A stretch of DNA of 11,297 nt from Candidatus Gerdarchaeota archaeon (GCA_016839405.1 JAEOUJ010000417.1:1-11297); one strand, 5' to 3'; positions 5,469 to 11,297 are shown, counted from the stretch's first letter. The notes: generated by a model not told the origin, from the sequence alone. A program made the numbers and translations.

Positions 5469-5726
5469 ATGAGCGGAAGCCATTATACATATATCCCTTT
5501 TTATCCAGAAGATAAAGATGAAGATTCCCGAGAATGGCAAAAAGAAGCACAAGAAATAGCAAAAACACTAAGATTGTGTGTTAAGTGCAATAATTTTCAA
5601 AAATTCTTGTTAACGAAAAGAGAACCTTTCTGGTTTTATTTTTCATGCCCGATTTGTAATGAAACAATTAAACTTCCGCGAAAAAGAAATCGAATAACAA
5701 AGAATTATGATAAAAAGTGGAAGTAA
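5469..5726 (+). CDS. small zinc-ribbon protein, 85 aa
   Basis: Unrecognised small basic protein. The N-terminus (1-34) is rich in aromatic residues, then acidic and helical. Cys37 and Cys40 (CVKC) plus Cys60 and Cys63 (CPIC) form a probable zinc ribbon with a nineteen-residue spacer containing FWFYF. The tail (68-85) is strongly basic (PRKRNRITKNYDKKWK), which suggests RNA or DNA binding. It lies between two tRNA genes and upstream of enolase. In archaea, small RNA polymerase subunits often sit near enolase, but it does not match RpoN (CxxCG plus paired Cys) or RpoP. It also does not look like Trm112. It is probably made from a leaderless mRNA. Function unknown. Confidence 0.7.
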   Translation: MSGSHYTYIPFYPEDKDEDSREWQKEAQEIAKTLRLCVKCNNFQKFLLTKREPFWFYFSCPICNETIKLPRKRNRITKNYDKKWK

Positions 5727-5806
5727 AATTAAATAATCATTAGGAAACACAAAACTTTAAAACAAACAAGCTCACAAAAAATAATTGCTGTTGATGAGAA
5801 TTTCGT

Positions 5807-5943
5807 GCGGGGGTAGCCTAGCTCGGTCAACGGCGGAGGACTTAAGATCTCTAACCTTGTCGGTTAGAAACTCACTAGGGCCAGTAGAATAGGATATCCT
5901 CTCCTGTAGGGGTTCGTGTGTTCAAATCGCGCCCCCCGCACCA
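5807..5943 (+). tRNA. tRNA-Leu(UAA) with a 49-base intron
   Basis: Exon 1 is 5807-5846 and exon 2 is 5896-5943; the spliced tRNA is 88 bases with encoded CCA. Acceptor GCGGGGG pairs perfectly with CCCCCGC. The D arm is GCC/GGC. The anticodon stem GAGGA pairs perfectly with TCCTC only after the intron is removed, and the loop CTTAAGA gives anticodon UAA (UUA codons). The variable arm is long (TCC/GGG stem). The T arm is GTGTG-TTCAAAT-CGCGC with two G-U pairs, and the discriminator is A as expected for leucine. The tRNA ends 55 bases before the enolase start, so the two may be transcribed together; a T6 tract at 5952-5957 could end the tRNA transcript. Confidence 0.96.
5847..5895 (+). other. 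archaeal tRNA intron (bulge-helix-bulge)
   Basis: The intron sits at the canonical 37/38 position. A four-pair central helix forms between CTTA (5841-5844, anticodon loop) and TAGG (5890-5893). It is flanked by three-base bulges AG^A (5845-5847) and AT^A (5894-5896) at the cut sites, with the anticodon stem outside. The inner stem is short (TCT with AGA, one extra A). The intron body holds a perfect hairpin, CTAACC/GGTTAG (5851-5867). The tRNA splicing endonuclease should cut here. Confidence 0.9.
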
Positions 5944-5986
5944 ATCAAAACTTTTTTCTGTTGATAATTTCACAAGAAATACAATT

Positions 5987-5991
5987 AGGTG
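5987..5991 (+). promoter_or_regulatory. ribosome-binding site deciding the enolase start
   Basis: AGGTG lies seven bases before the TTG at 5999. The frame is open further upstream into the tRNA-Leu gene, so this site fixes the true start. Confidence 0.8.
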
Positions 5992-5998
5992 TAATTTA

Positions 5999-7321
5999 TT
6001 GTCATCAAATAATCAATATAAAATAAAGAAAGCTGTTGCTCGAGAAGTTCTTGATTCTCGAGGCAATCCTACGATTGAAGTTGAACTTCATACATCTAAA
6101 GCTCAAGCGTATGCAATTGTCCCATCTGGTGCTAGCACAGGAAGCAATGAAGCACTCGAGTTACGTGACATCGAATCAAAACGGTACCATGGTAAGGGTG
6201 TATTAAAAGCAATTGAAAATGTTTGCAATATTATTTTTCCAGCTTTAAAAGATAGAGATGTCCGAGAAATAAGAGATATTGATAATTTGATGATTGAATT
6301 GGATGGCACAGAAAACAAGACTAATTTAGGTGCTAATGCGATACTAGGTATTTCTTTGGCGTGTTGTAAGCTTGCAGCAAAAGCACAAGGAATACCACTT
6401 TACATGCAGTTTTATAAATTAGCATATGAAAAAGAAAGCGATAAATATCTCCTACCTGTTCCAATGGCTAATGTAATAAATGGTGGCAAACATGCAGGTG
6501 GTAAATTGGCACCACAAGAATTTATGATTATGCCTGTTGGTATATCAAATTTTAATGATGCTATTCGAGCTATTTCTGAAATCTATCAGGTTTTAAAACA
6601 ACAACTTAAAGTTAATTATGGTCCTACTGCAATCAATGTTGGTGATGAAGGAGGTTTTGGATCACCTGTTGCTACTAGTAAAGCTGCTCTTGACTTATTA
6701 GTTTCAGCTACTGAAGAGAGCGGATATAAAATTACTAGTGAAATTTGTTTTGCTTTGGATCCAGCTGCTACAGAATTTCATAAAGAAAGTGTATATCTTA
6801 TCGATGATCTGATTTTGTCTGAAGGCGAATTAGTTGATTATTGGCATGATTTAATTCAAACTTATCCAATTATAAGCATTGAAGATCCATTTGCTGAAGA
6901 ATCATTTGAAGGTTTTGCTGAATTACGTAAGAGAGTTGCTGATAAAGTTCAAATCATAGGTGATGATTTAACAGTTACCAATACACAACGTCTTAAATTG
7001 GCAATCGATAATAAATCAATTAATTCTCTTTTATTAAAAATAAACCAAATAGGAAGTATAACAGAATCTATTGATGCTGCGAAAATGTGTTGGGAAAATA
7101 ATTTGTCAGTTGTAGTTTCACACCGTAGTGGCGAAACTGAGGATACCAGTATAGCAGATTTATCTGTTGGATTATGTAATGGTCAAATAAAAACAGGTTC
7201 AATTGCTCGAGGTGAACGCACAGCCAAGTATAATAGATTGTTTCGTATTGCAAGTGAATTAGGATCTAATGCTATTTATGCAGGAAAAGATTTCCGTTTG
7301 GGTTATAAAAATTATATTTGA
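5999..7321 (+). CDS. eno: enolase (phosphopyruvate hydratase)
   Basis: Cytoplasmic glycolytic/gluconeogenic enzyme interconverting 2-phosphoglycerate and phosphoenolpyruvate, Mg-dependent. With the TTG at 5999 the protein is 440 aa, near the usual 415-435, and starts just before the family's KIKKAVAREVLDSRGNPT. All catalytic blocks are present: SGASTGSNEALELRD (43-57), QEFMIMP with Glu174, GDEGGFGSP with Glu217, LDPAATEF with Asp254, IEDPFAEES with Glu295, GDDLTVTN around Asp322, KINQIGS with Lys347, SHRSGETED with His375/Arg376/Ser377, and IKTGSIARGERTAKYN with Lys398. Metal ligands (Asp254, Glu295, Asp322) and the acid/base pair (Glu217, Lys347) are intact, so it should be active. The Ser at about 43-45 closes the flexible loop in the family. 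It is followed 84 bases later by the methyltransferase. Confidence 0.97.
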   Translation: MSSNNQYKIKKAVAREVLDSRGNPTIEVELHTSKAQAYAIVPSGASTGSNEALELRDIESKRYHGKGVLKAIENVCNIIFPALKDRDVREIRDIDNLMIELDGTENKTNLGANAILGISLACCKLAAKAQGIPLYMQFYKLAYEKESDKYLLPVPMANVINGGKHAGGKLAPQEFMIMPVGISNFNDAIRAISEIYQVLKQQLKVNYGPTAINVGDEGGFGSPVATSKAALDLLVSATEESGYKITSEICFALDPAATEFHKESVYLIDDLILSEGELVDYWHDLIQTYPIISIEDPFAEESFEGFAELRKRVADKVQIIGDDLTVTNTQRLKLAIDNKSINSLLLKINQIGSITESIDAAKMCWENNLSVVVSHRSGETEDTSIADLSVGLCNGQIKTGSIARGERTAKYNRLFRIASELGSNAIYAGKDFRLGYKNYI

Positions 7322-7405
7322 TTATTAAATAATTAAATTAAAAATAATATCCTTTAAGAACATCTTTTAAACAACTTTTACTACTGTTTCCTATTGGTGG
7401 TTTAT

Positions 7406-8050
7406 TTGCGAGTTAAACGAAAAGATCTAGAGATTTTTCTAGAACAAATTGAAGAAATTCAAGAACCAAAATTACAATTTGAACAATATTCTACGCCACC
7501 AAGAGTAGCTGCTAATCTTCTCTGGATGGCTGGGATTGAAAATAATGATATATATGAGAAAAGGGTTTTAGATTTAGGCTGTGGATCAGGTATTTTGGCA
7601 TTAGGTGCTGCATATATGGGAGCAAATGAAGTGATAGGTTTAGACATTGATTTTGATTCCTTACTTGTAGCTAAGAGAAATAGTCATAATTTAGATTTAA
7701 CTGAAAATTGCTATTGGATATGTGCTAAAGCAGAGGATTGTTATGTAAAAGGCATAGATACTACTATTATGAATCCACCTTTTGGCATGCGAAAAGAAAG
7801 CCGATCAAGAGACCGCTTCTTTTTAGAAAAAGCCCTTGAGATATCTAATAATGTGTACTCAATTAATCCATATGCAGAAAAAACTCGCACATTTTTTATG
7901 GAATATTGTGAAAATTTAGGTGCTGAGATAATGCAAATAATTCAAATGGATTTTGAGATAAAAAAATTATATCAATTTCATAAGAAAATTCAACACATAA
8001 CAAAAGTTGATTTGTATATAATAAAAAAGAACAGTAAATTTACTCAATAG
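7406..8050 (+). CDS. METTL5-like RNA adenine N6-methyltransferase
   Basis: SAM-dependent Rossmann-fold methyltransferase of 214 aa, of the archaeal family related to human METTL5 (18S rRNA m6A). Visible motifs are QFEQYSTPPRVAANLLW before the core (24-40, binding-site cap), motif I DLGCGSGILALGA (56-68), acidic motif II GLDID (78-82), the catalytic NPPFG (123-127), which marks amino-group methylation of adenine, and the C-terminal FHKKIQHITKVDLYII (191-206), matching the METTL5 HKK...VDL strand. The start is TTG at 7406, five bases after GGTGG (7396-7400); a TTG at 7394 would precede that site. METTL5 needs the zinc protein Trm112 in eukaryotes, and no Trm112 is seen here. The rRNA target is inferred. 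Its last 11 bases overlap the opposing GIY-YIG gene. Confidence 0.88.
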   Translation: MRVKRKDLEIFLEQIEEIQEPKLQFEQYSTPPRVAANLLWMAGIENNDIYEKRVLDLGCGSGILALGAAYMGANEVIGLDIDFDSLLVAKRNSHNLDLTENCYWICAKAEDCYVKGIDTTIMNPPFGMRKESRSRDRFFLEKALEISNNVYSINPYAEKTRTFFMEYCENLGAEIMQIIQMDFEIKKLYQFHKKIQHITKVDLYIIKKNSKFTQ

Positions 8051-8312
8051 ATAATTTCTTCGATTTGTATTCATTAATTAAAGATAATTTTTGTTCTCGA
8101 GATAATTTCTTCAATGATTGCTCTTTTTTTATTGCTTCTTTTTGTGTATCACAAATATCTATATAAGAAACTTTCACTGGGCGACGAGTCCTGGTATATC
8201 TAGCTCCAAGTTTTCCTTTATTATGTTGTTCAATTCTTTTCAACAAATCTTTGGTATATCCTGTATAAATTGTTCCATCAGCACAAGTAACCATATAAAC
8301 AAAGTATTTCAA
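8040..8312 (-). CDS. GIY-YIG domain protein (UPF0213/YhbQ-like)
   Basis: Single-domain GIY-YIG protein of 90 aa, about the size of the family's stand-alone members. It shows VYMVTCADGTIYTGYT (5-20, the GIY...YIG strands), KDLLKRIEQHN with Arg26 (21-31), GARYT (36-40) and KKEQSLKKLSREQK with Glu64 (62-75), the expected metal ligand. All catalytic positions seem present, so it may nick DNA; the family's biological role is unclear. The start is TTG at 8312, needed to keep the first strand. It has no good ribosome site. TTTATAAA (8338-8345) lies about 27 bases upstream, so the mRNA is probably leaderless. It converges with and overlaps the methyltransferase by 11 bases. Confidence 0.88.
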   Translation of the reverse strand: MKYFVYMVTCADGTIYTGYTKDLLKRIEQHNKGKLGARYTRTRRPVKVSYIDICDTQKEAIKKEQSLKKLSREQKLSLINEYKSKKLSIE

Positions 8313-8337
8313 ATGTAGATTTTACCCCATGTAATTA

Positions 8338-8345
8338 TTTATAAA
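8338..8345 (-). promoter_or_regulatory. TATA box of the GIY-YIG gene
   Basis: TTTATAAA, a perfect consensus, is centred about 27-29 bases before the TTG at 8312 on the minus strand. The expected transcript start falls on or next to the start codon. Being palindromic it could also act rightwards. Confidence 0.55.
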
Positions 8346-8373
8346 CATAAATTTAACCAATCAAACTAAAAAG

Positions 8374-8423
8374 TATTTATAACATGATAAACTAATTCCA
8401 AGTGTATTATGAGATAATATATT
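8374..8423 (+). promoter_or_regulatory. candidate TATA boxes of the winged-helix gene
   Basis: Two TATA words precede the ATG at 8442. TATTTATAAC (8374-8383) would give a leader of about 35 bases; ATAATATATT (8414-8423) is centred some 24 bases before the ATG and would give a nearly leaderless mRNA. The lack of a clear ribosome site (only GTGGT nearby) slightly favours the second. Confidence 0.4.
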
Positions 8424-8441
8424 GCATTGTAGTGGTAGTAG

Positions 8442-8744
8442 ATGTCTAGAAGAAGATCAAGCTTAAGAAGATCGAAATACGAAATTTATAACGAAATTCT
8501 CAATATAATCTATTATCAATCAGACTTACCATTAACAAGGATAGCTAGAGCAGCAAATCTACCAGTCGACCGCGCAAAACCACTCCTGCAATTTCTACAG
8601 CAAAGAAACTTAATTTTTGATGAGGAAGATGATGGATTAACTATCTATCGTATTTCACCAGATGGCGTAGAATTTATTGAATTATTCAAAAGAATATCAA
8701 GACTTGTACCATCTGATGATGATTTAGAAGGTATAAGTTTCTAA
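8442..8744 (+). CDS. winged helix-turn-helix regulator, 100 aa
   Basis: Small DNA-binding protein of the ArnR1-like/COG3432 type common in archaea. A basic N-terminus (SRRRSSLRRSK) leads into helix 1 (KYEIYNEILNIIYYQSD, about 12-28). Next comes a helix-turn-helix, LPLTRIARAANLPVDRAKPL (29-48) plus LQFLQQRNLI (49-58), then a beta wing (FDEEDDGLTIYRISPDG, 59-75) and a last helix (VEFIELFKRISRL). Such proteins act as dimers on promoter palindromes. It ends 11 bases from the stop of the opposing roadblock gene. Several palindromes in this window could be targets of a regulator like this; none lies in its own promoter as far as I can see. Target unknown. Confidence 0.85.
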   Translation: MSRRRSSLRRSKYEIYNEILNIIYYQSDLPLTRIARAANLPVDRAKPLLQFLQQRNLIFDEEDDGLTIYRISPDGVEFIELFKRISRLVPSDDDLEGISF

Positions 8745-8755
8745 AAAAAATTTAA

Positions 8756-9124
8756 CTAAATCAATTCTGCTAATTGATTACAAGATTTTTTAGCTAAAAG
8801 AAAAATCAAACCTAAATTAGCATCTGTTCTTGCTAAAACAGTTAAGACTGCTCTGGAAGCAACATCTAAGAGTATAATGTATCCATGTTCTCCTAAAATA
8901 GAAATATTAGCCAATTGTCCTTTGCCAAGTTCTTGCGTAACACGCTCAGAAACGGAGGAAATGGATGCAGTCATAGCAGAGATAAGATCTTCATCTGCAG
9001 TGCTATCTAAAGCTGAGTCAATGGGAAGACCTTGGGCAGTAACAAGTAAACATCCTTGAACACCATCATGACCGGACTTTAGCTTTTCTAAGATATTATG
9101 AATGCGTTCTACTCGAGATGACAT
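8756..9124 (-). CDS. roadblock/LC7 domain protein
   Basis: Single-domain protein of 122 aa. Helix 1 (SSRVERIHNILEKLKSG) is followed by the roadblock sheet and helix: VQGCLLVTAQGLPIDSALD (22-40), DEDLISAMTASISSVSERVT (45-63), LANISILGEHGYIILLDVAS (71-90), AVLTVLARTDANLGLIFLLA (92-111) and a final helix. Roadblock proteins dimerise and work as regulators or scaffolds for small Ras-like GTPases (MglB with MglA; Ragulator; dynein light chains). They are numerous in Asgard archaea and also occur in other archaea and bacteria. No GTPase gene is in this window. The ATG at 9124 gives the natural N-terminus; a GTG at 9133 is possible. The promoter TATA is at 9161-9170. It is divergent from the surface protein gene. 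Confidence 0.88.
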   Translation of the reverse strand: MSSRVERIHNILEKLKSGHDGVQGCLLVTAQGLPIDSALDSTADEDLISAMTASISSVSERVTQELGKGQLANISILGEHGYIILLDVASRAVLTVLARTDANLGLIFLLAKKSCNQLAELI

Positions 9125-9160
9125 GATATGCACACACTATAACGAGACTGTTTGTAAGTT

Positions 9161-9170
9161 AAATATATTT
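9161..9170 (-). promoter_or_regulatory. TATA box of the roadblock gene
   Basis: AAATATATTT on the minus strand, a perfect palindrome. A start site near 9138 follows, about 14 bases before the ATG at 9124 or 5 before the GTG at 9133. Confidence 0.45.
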
Positions 9171-9327
9171 TTGCATTGCGACATTATATGTGAAATGCTT
9201 AATAAAATATGAAAAATTATTGATTAAAATGTTGCGCTAAATGATAAAAAGCTCAAGAGAAATAATAATAAGACATAAATAAGAAAATAAACTTTTGGAA
9301 AATATTATAAACTCTAATAATTGCTCA

Positions 9328-9348
9328 AATTATAAAGTGTTAACACTT
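9328..9348 (+). promoter_or_regulatory. promoter of the surface protein with a 14-bp palindromic operator
   Basis: A TATA word (ATTATAAA, about 9329-9336) is overlapped by the perfect palindrome AAGTGTTAACACTT (9335-9348). The expected transcript start is near 9360, so the palindrome fills the gap between TATA box and start site, the usual place for an archaeal repressor. The ribosome site GAGGTG (9377-9382) follows, seven bases before the TTG. Confidence 0.6.
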
Positions 9349-9389
9349 GAAAAAACGAATGTTGTACTCTACTCTAGAGGTGTAAAAAT

Positions 9390-11126
9390 TTGCGATTAAG
9401 AACAAAACATTTCATTATGATAATTAGTGTTCTTTCCTGTATTATTCTAAGTGAAAGTCTAAAGACCAATGCTCTTACAAATACTATACCTGAACAAGAG
9501 CAGTATACGCCGGGACTATTCAACATTGGTACTTTTTACCTTACTATCAATGTCTCTCAAACTGAATTTACTCCGGCAGAATTTACAGTCGAAGAAAGCG
9601 CATCTGTAAATCTTACAATCAGAAGTACAGATATTGGTCATACTTTTGAAATTCTAGAGTACGACATAAATGAAACAATAGAAGCAGGTTCAAGTATTAA
9701 TATTGAATTTGAAGCTGATAAATTGGGTTCATTTACCTATTCTTCAATTAATTCAACTGGAACTGGAACATTGATTGTTACTGATCCTTATGTTCCTGAT
9801 TTACCAAGACCAGAAGATATTACCATCCTATTTGATTTCAGTCATAATGAAAATTCAACAGCAATGGCTGAAAAATATGATACGATATATAATTGGACTG
9901 CTGAAAGCGGATTTTCCGTATCTGATTTTGATGGTACTCAAATCACTCCAGAAGTCTTAGCAGGTGTCGATTTATTAATTGTTTTAGAACCAACCGAGGA
10001 TTTCACAGAATTTGAAATTGAGGATATTATTACCTACATTAGAGAAGGTGGAAGTTTATTAATAGGTGGCACAGAAGAAACTTCAAATACCAATGTTTTT
10101 GAAATAACCCAAACATTTGGTTTTGATTTTAGTAATGCTTCTGCTATGTATGTTAACGCAACTACTGTAAGTATAGGTGAAAATAATACTTTGGCAGCAT
10201 TTAATATTACTGATTATCTAGACCACCCAATCATCTCTGAAAATCAATATGTACCATTAACAAATGAACTATTAACAAGAATACAATATGATGGAGCCCT
10301 CTTGAATTTTAATGCAACCTGGGCTGAGGTGAATATACCTAATGATAATTTAACGGATTCTGATGAGTTAATTGATACATACATTTTAGCTAAAGGATAT
10401 GACAAAATTTTTGCTGATGTAAATGGCGATTTAATTGTAAGTGAGAATGAAACAATTGGTGAAAATAATACTTTTATTGTAGCAACTGAGACAATTTATA
10501 ATGGTCGAGTTTTTGGAATTGGCTCTGCTGATGTTTTTAATAATTCTATGGTCGGTAGAAACGAAGGAAATGGTATCTTGTATCAAAGAAGTATTCAATG
10601 GTTAACCAAAATGTATGCAGTTATACAAAGTTATGATTTTACATTAAGCGCTTTTGAAGGAAAAGCAGACGAGAATATTAACGCATCAGTGAATATATAT
10701 GCTCAAAATAATACAGCATTAGATTCAATCAATGTTTCACTAAGAATTTGGCGAAATCAAATTTTGGAAGCTACAATAGAATTGACAACAAACAATAACA
10801 CACATTTTGAAGGCATAATTGATATTTTGGAATATAATATTTCAAAAGGTTCATACACTGTTTATACAGTAGCTCATAAACGTGGCTATGGTTTTAATGT
10901 TACTAATGTTTATTCAATAGAAATATTTCCAAGAGATCCATCACCTTATCCTGTAGCTATTCCCTATATAATTACATATGTTGCAGCGATTGGTATAGGT
11001 TTTGCTGCTATATCATTCTTCTTTGTGAGAGTGCTTAAAGCTCCAAAAACTATAACCGAAGAAATTGAAGAAATAGAAGAGGAAGATGAAGAAGAGATAG
11101 ATTTAGAGGAATATGAATCAGAATGA
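9390..11126 (+). CDS. secreted membrane-anchored protein: cupredoxin-like + GIFT/DUF4350-like domains
   Basis: Cell-surface protein of 578 aa. A signal peptide (1-29: RLRTKH, then FIMIISVLSCIIL) precedes a cupredoxin-like beta domain (about 45-132) that keeps GHTFEI (His84). The copper Cys/His/Met cluster is missing, since the usual site reads FTYSSINSTGTGTLIV. Next is an alpha/beta domain (about 143-410) with ITILFDFSHNEN, DLLIVLEPTEDFTEFEIEDI, YIREGGSLLIGG and a closing VFGIGSADVFNN; it resembles the GIFT/DUF4350 (IFT52, GldG) class-I amidotransferase-like fold without catalytic Cys. A third beta domain (about 414-513, Ig-like) leads to one membrane helix (521-547) and a short acidic tail (DEEEIDLEEYESE). 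About 21 N-x-S/T sequons mark the outer part as heavily glycosylated. The TTG start has GAGGTG seven bases upstream. Role unknown: sensing, adhesion or scaffolding are possible. Confidence 0.8.
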   Translation: MRLRTKHFIMIISVLSCIILSESLKTNALTNTIPEQEQYTPGLFNIGTFYLTINVSQTEFTPAEFTVEESASVNLTIRSTDIGHTFEILEYDINETIEAGSSINIEFEADKLGSFTYSSINSTGTGTLIVTDPYVPDLPRPEDITILFDFSHNENSTAMAEKYDTIYNWTAESGFSVSDFDGTQITPEVLAGVDLLIVLEPTEDFTEFEIEDIITYIREGGSLLIGGTEETSNTNVFEITQTFGFDFSNASAMYVNATTVSIGENNTLAAFNITDYLDHPIISENQYVPLTNELLTRIQYDGALLNFNATWAEVNIPNDNLTDSDELIDTYILAKGYDKIFADVNGDLIVSENETIGENNTFIVATETIYNGRVFGIGSADVFNNSMVGRNEGNGILYQRSIQWLTKMYAVIQSYDFTLSAFEGKADENINASVNIYAQNNTALDSINVSLRIWRNQILEATIELTTNNNTHFEGIIDILEYNISKGSYTVYTVAHKRGYGFNVTNVYSIEIFPRDPSPYPVAIPYIITYVAAIGIGFAAISFFFVRVLKAPKTITEEIEEIEEEDEEEIDLEEYESE

Positions 11127-11128
11127 GA

Positions 11129-11164
11129 AAGTGAAATTAATCACTTCCTTCTTTTTTCTTTTAA
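11129..11164 (+). terminator. hairpin plus T-tract terminator of the surface protein
   Basis: AAGTGA (11129-11134) and TCACTT (11141-11146) form a six-pair stem around AATTAA, three bases after the stop. A pyrimidine tract with six T and then four T follows. Either the T tract alone or the whole structure could end transcription. Confidence 0.55.
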
Positions 11165-11207
11165 AATAATAAACAAAGTGTTCAATTTTTTACCAACACC
11201 ATAAAAG

Positions 11208-11245
11208 TTAAAGTGCCTTCTTAGCTAAGAAATAATGTACTTTAA
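11208..11245 (+). repeat. nested inverted repeats before the right-edge gene
   Basis: A perfect 14-bp palindrome, TTCTTAGCTAAGAA (11218-11231), lies between TTAAAGT (11208-11214) and ACTTTAA (11239-11245), which are exact reverse complements. The two centres are two bases apart. It lies just upstream of the probable start of the next gene and may be an operator or a leader hairpin. Confidence 0.4.
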
Positions 11246-11262
11246 AGGTGGCAAGTAAAAAA

Positions 11263-11297
11263 GTGAAGTCTCAGATGGATCAATTACAATCAGAAGC
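11263..11297 (+). CDS. probable start of a further gene, cut by the window edge
   Basis: A frame is open from 11248 to the end. Candidate starts are GTG at 11263, with AAGGTGG about 12 bases upstream, and ATG at 11275, with GTGAAG six bases upstream. The visible residues (VKSQMDQLQSEA) are hydrophilic and look helical, as at the start of a coiled coil. Too little is present to identify the protein or to be sure it is coding. Confidence 0.3.
   Translation, partial: MKSQMDQLQSE

Noticed and set aside
5283..5552. Minus-strand frame across tRNA-Ser and the zinc-ribbon gene
   Set aside because: It runs through a tRNA gene and antisense to a Cys-bearing protein gene, so it is a shadow.
5469..5726. 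Zinc-ribbon protein as RpoN, RpoP or Trm112
   Set aside because: The Cys spacing and flanking motifs do not match: there is no paired Cys as in RpoN, no RpoP CPYCG end and no Trm112 core.
5786..5799. C-box-like TTGATGA just before tRNA-Leu
   Set aside because: No D box or guide spacing follows before the tRNA begins, so a C/D box RNA is not supported.
5918..5998. Longer enolase with a start at 5918
   Set aside because: It would begin inside the tRNA-Leu gene, and the added residues resemble no enolase. The TTG at 5999 has AGGTG at the right spacing and gives the normal N-terminus.
7394..7405. TTG start at 7394 for the methyltransferase
   Set aside because: The GGTGG ribosome site would then lie in the coding region; TTG at 7406 follows it by five bases.
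9390..9480. Lipoprotein signal at VLSC in the signal peptide
   Set aside because: The Cys sits in the middle of the hydrophobic stretch and the preceding residues fit the lipobox poorly. The C-terminal helix already anchors the protein.
9390..9785. A functional copper-binding cupredoxin
   Set aside because: Only one of the expected ligands (His84) is present; the Cys/His/Met region reads FTYSSINSTGTG.
1..11297. Mobile elements, CRISPR arrays, phage genes, replication origin
   Set aside because: No transposase, integrase, spaced direct repeats, capsid or terminase-like gene, or clustered origin repeats were seen on either strand.

Overview
The window is archaeal, AT-rich chromosomal DNA. The evidence is ribosomal proteins of the archaeal/eukaryotic type (uL3, uL4, uL23, uL2, uS10), a tRNA-Leu with an intron at the archaeal 37/38 site that can form a bulge-helix-bulge, TATA-box promoters, and Shine-Dalgarno sites of the AGGAG and GGTGAT types. 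A free-standing roadblock/LC7 protein, a METTL5-like RNA methyltransferase and a secreted protein with an IFT52/GldG-like domain suggest, without proving it, an Asgard-type archaeon. About half of the genes start with TTG, and most of those TTGs have a good ribosome site.

Layout: 189-692 (+) is an unrecognised small protein. 742-3619 (-) is a four-gene ribosomal operon in transcription order uL3, uL4, uL23, uL2; it stops there, although uS19, uL22 and uS3 normally follow. 3620-3904 is a divergent promoter region rich in inverted repeats. 3905-4636 (+) is a six-helix DUF998-like membrane protein. 4795-5109 (+) is an isolated uS10 gene, facing a tRNA-Ser(CGA) on the minus strand. 5469-5726 (+) is a small zinc-ribbon protein. 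5807-5943 (+) is the intron-bearing tRNA-Leu(UAA), followed by enolase (true start at 5999) and the METTL5-like methyltransferase. The methyltransferase overlaps tail to tail with a GIY-YIG protein (-). A winged-helix regulator (+) and a roadblock protein (-) are also tail to tail. 9390-11126 (+) is a large, sequon-rich surface protein. A further gene probably begins at the right edge.

Most genes serve translation (five ribosomal proteins, two tRNAs, an rRNA methyltransferase), alongside one glycolytic enzyme. The less ordinary part is the right third, where a roadblock protein and a membrane-anchored cupredoxin-like/GIFT-like protein diverge from one 265-base region that holds a perfect 14-bp palindrome just after a TATA box. 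Several promoters here carry perfect inverted repeats that look like operators, and the uL3 leader can form a hairpin whose loop complements its own ribosome-binding site. No mobile element, CRISPR array, phage gene or origin was seen.
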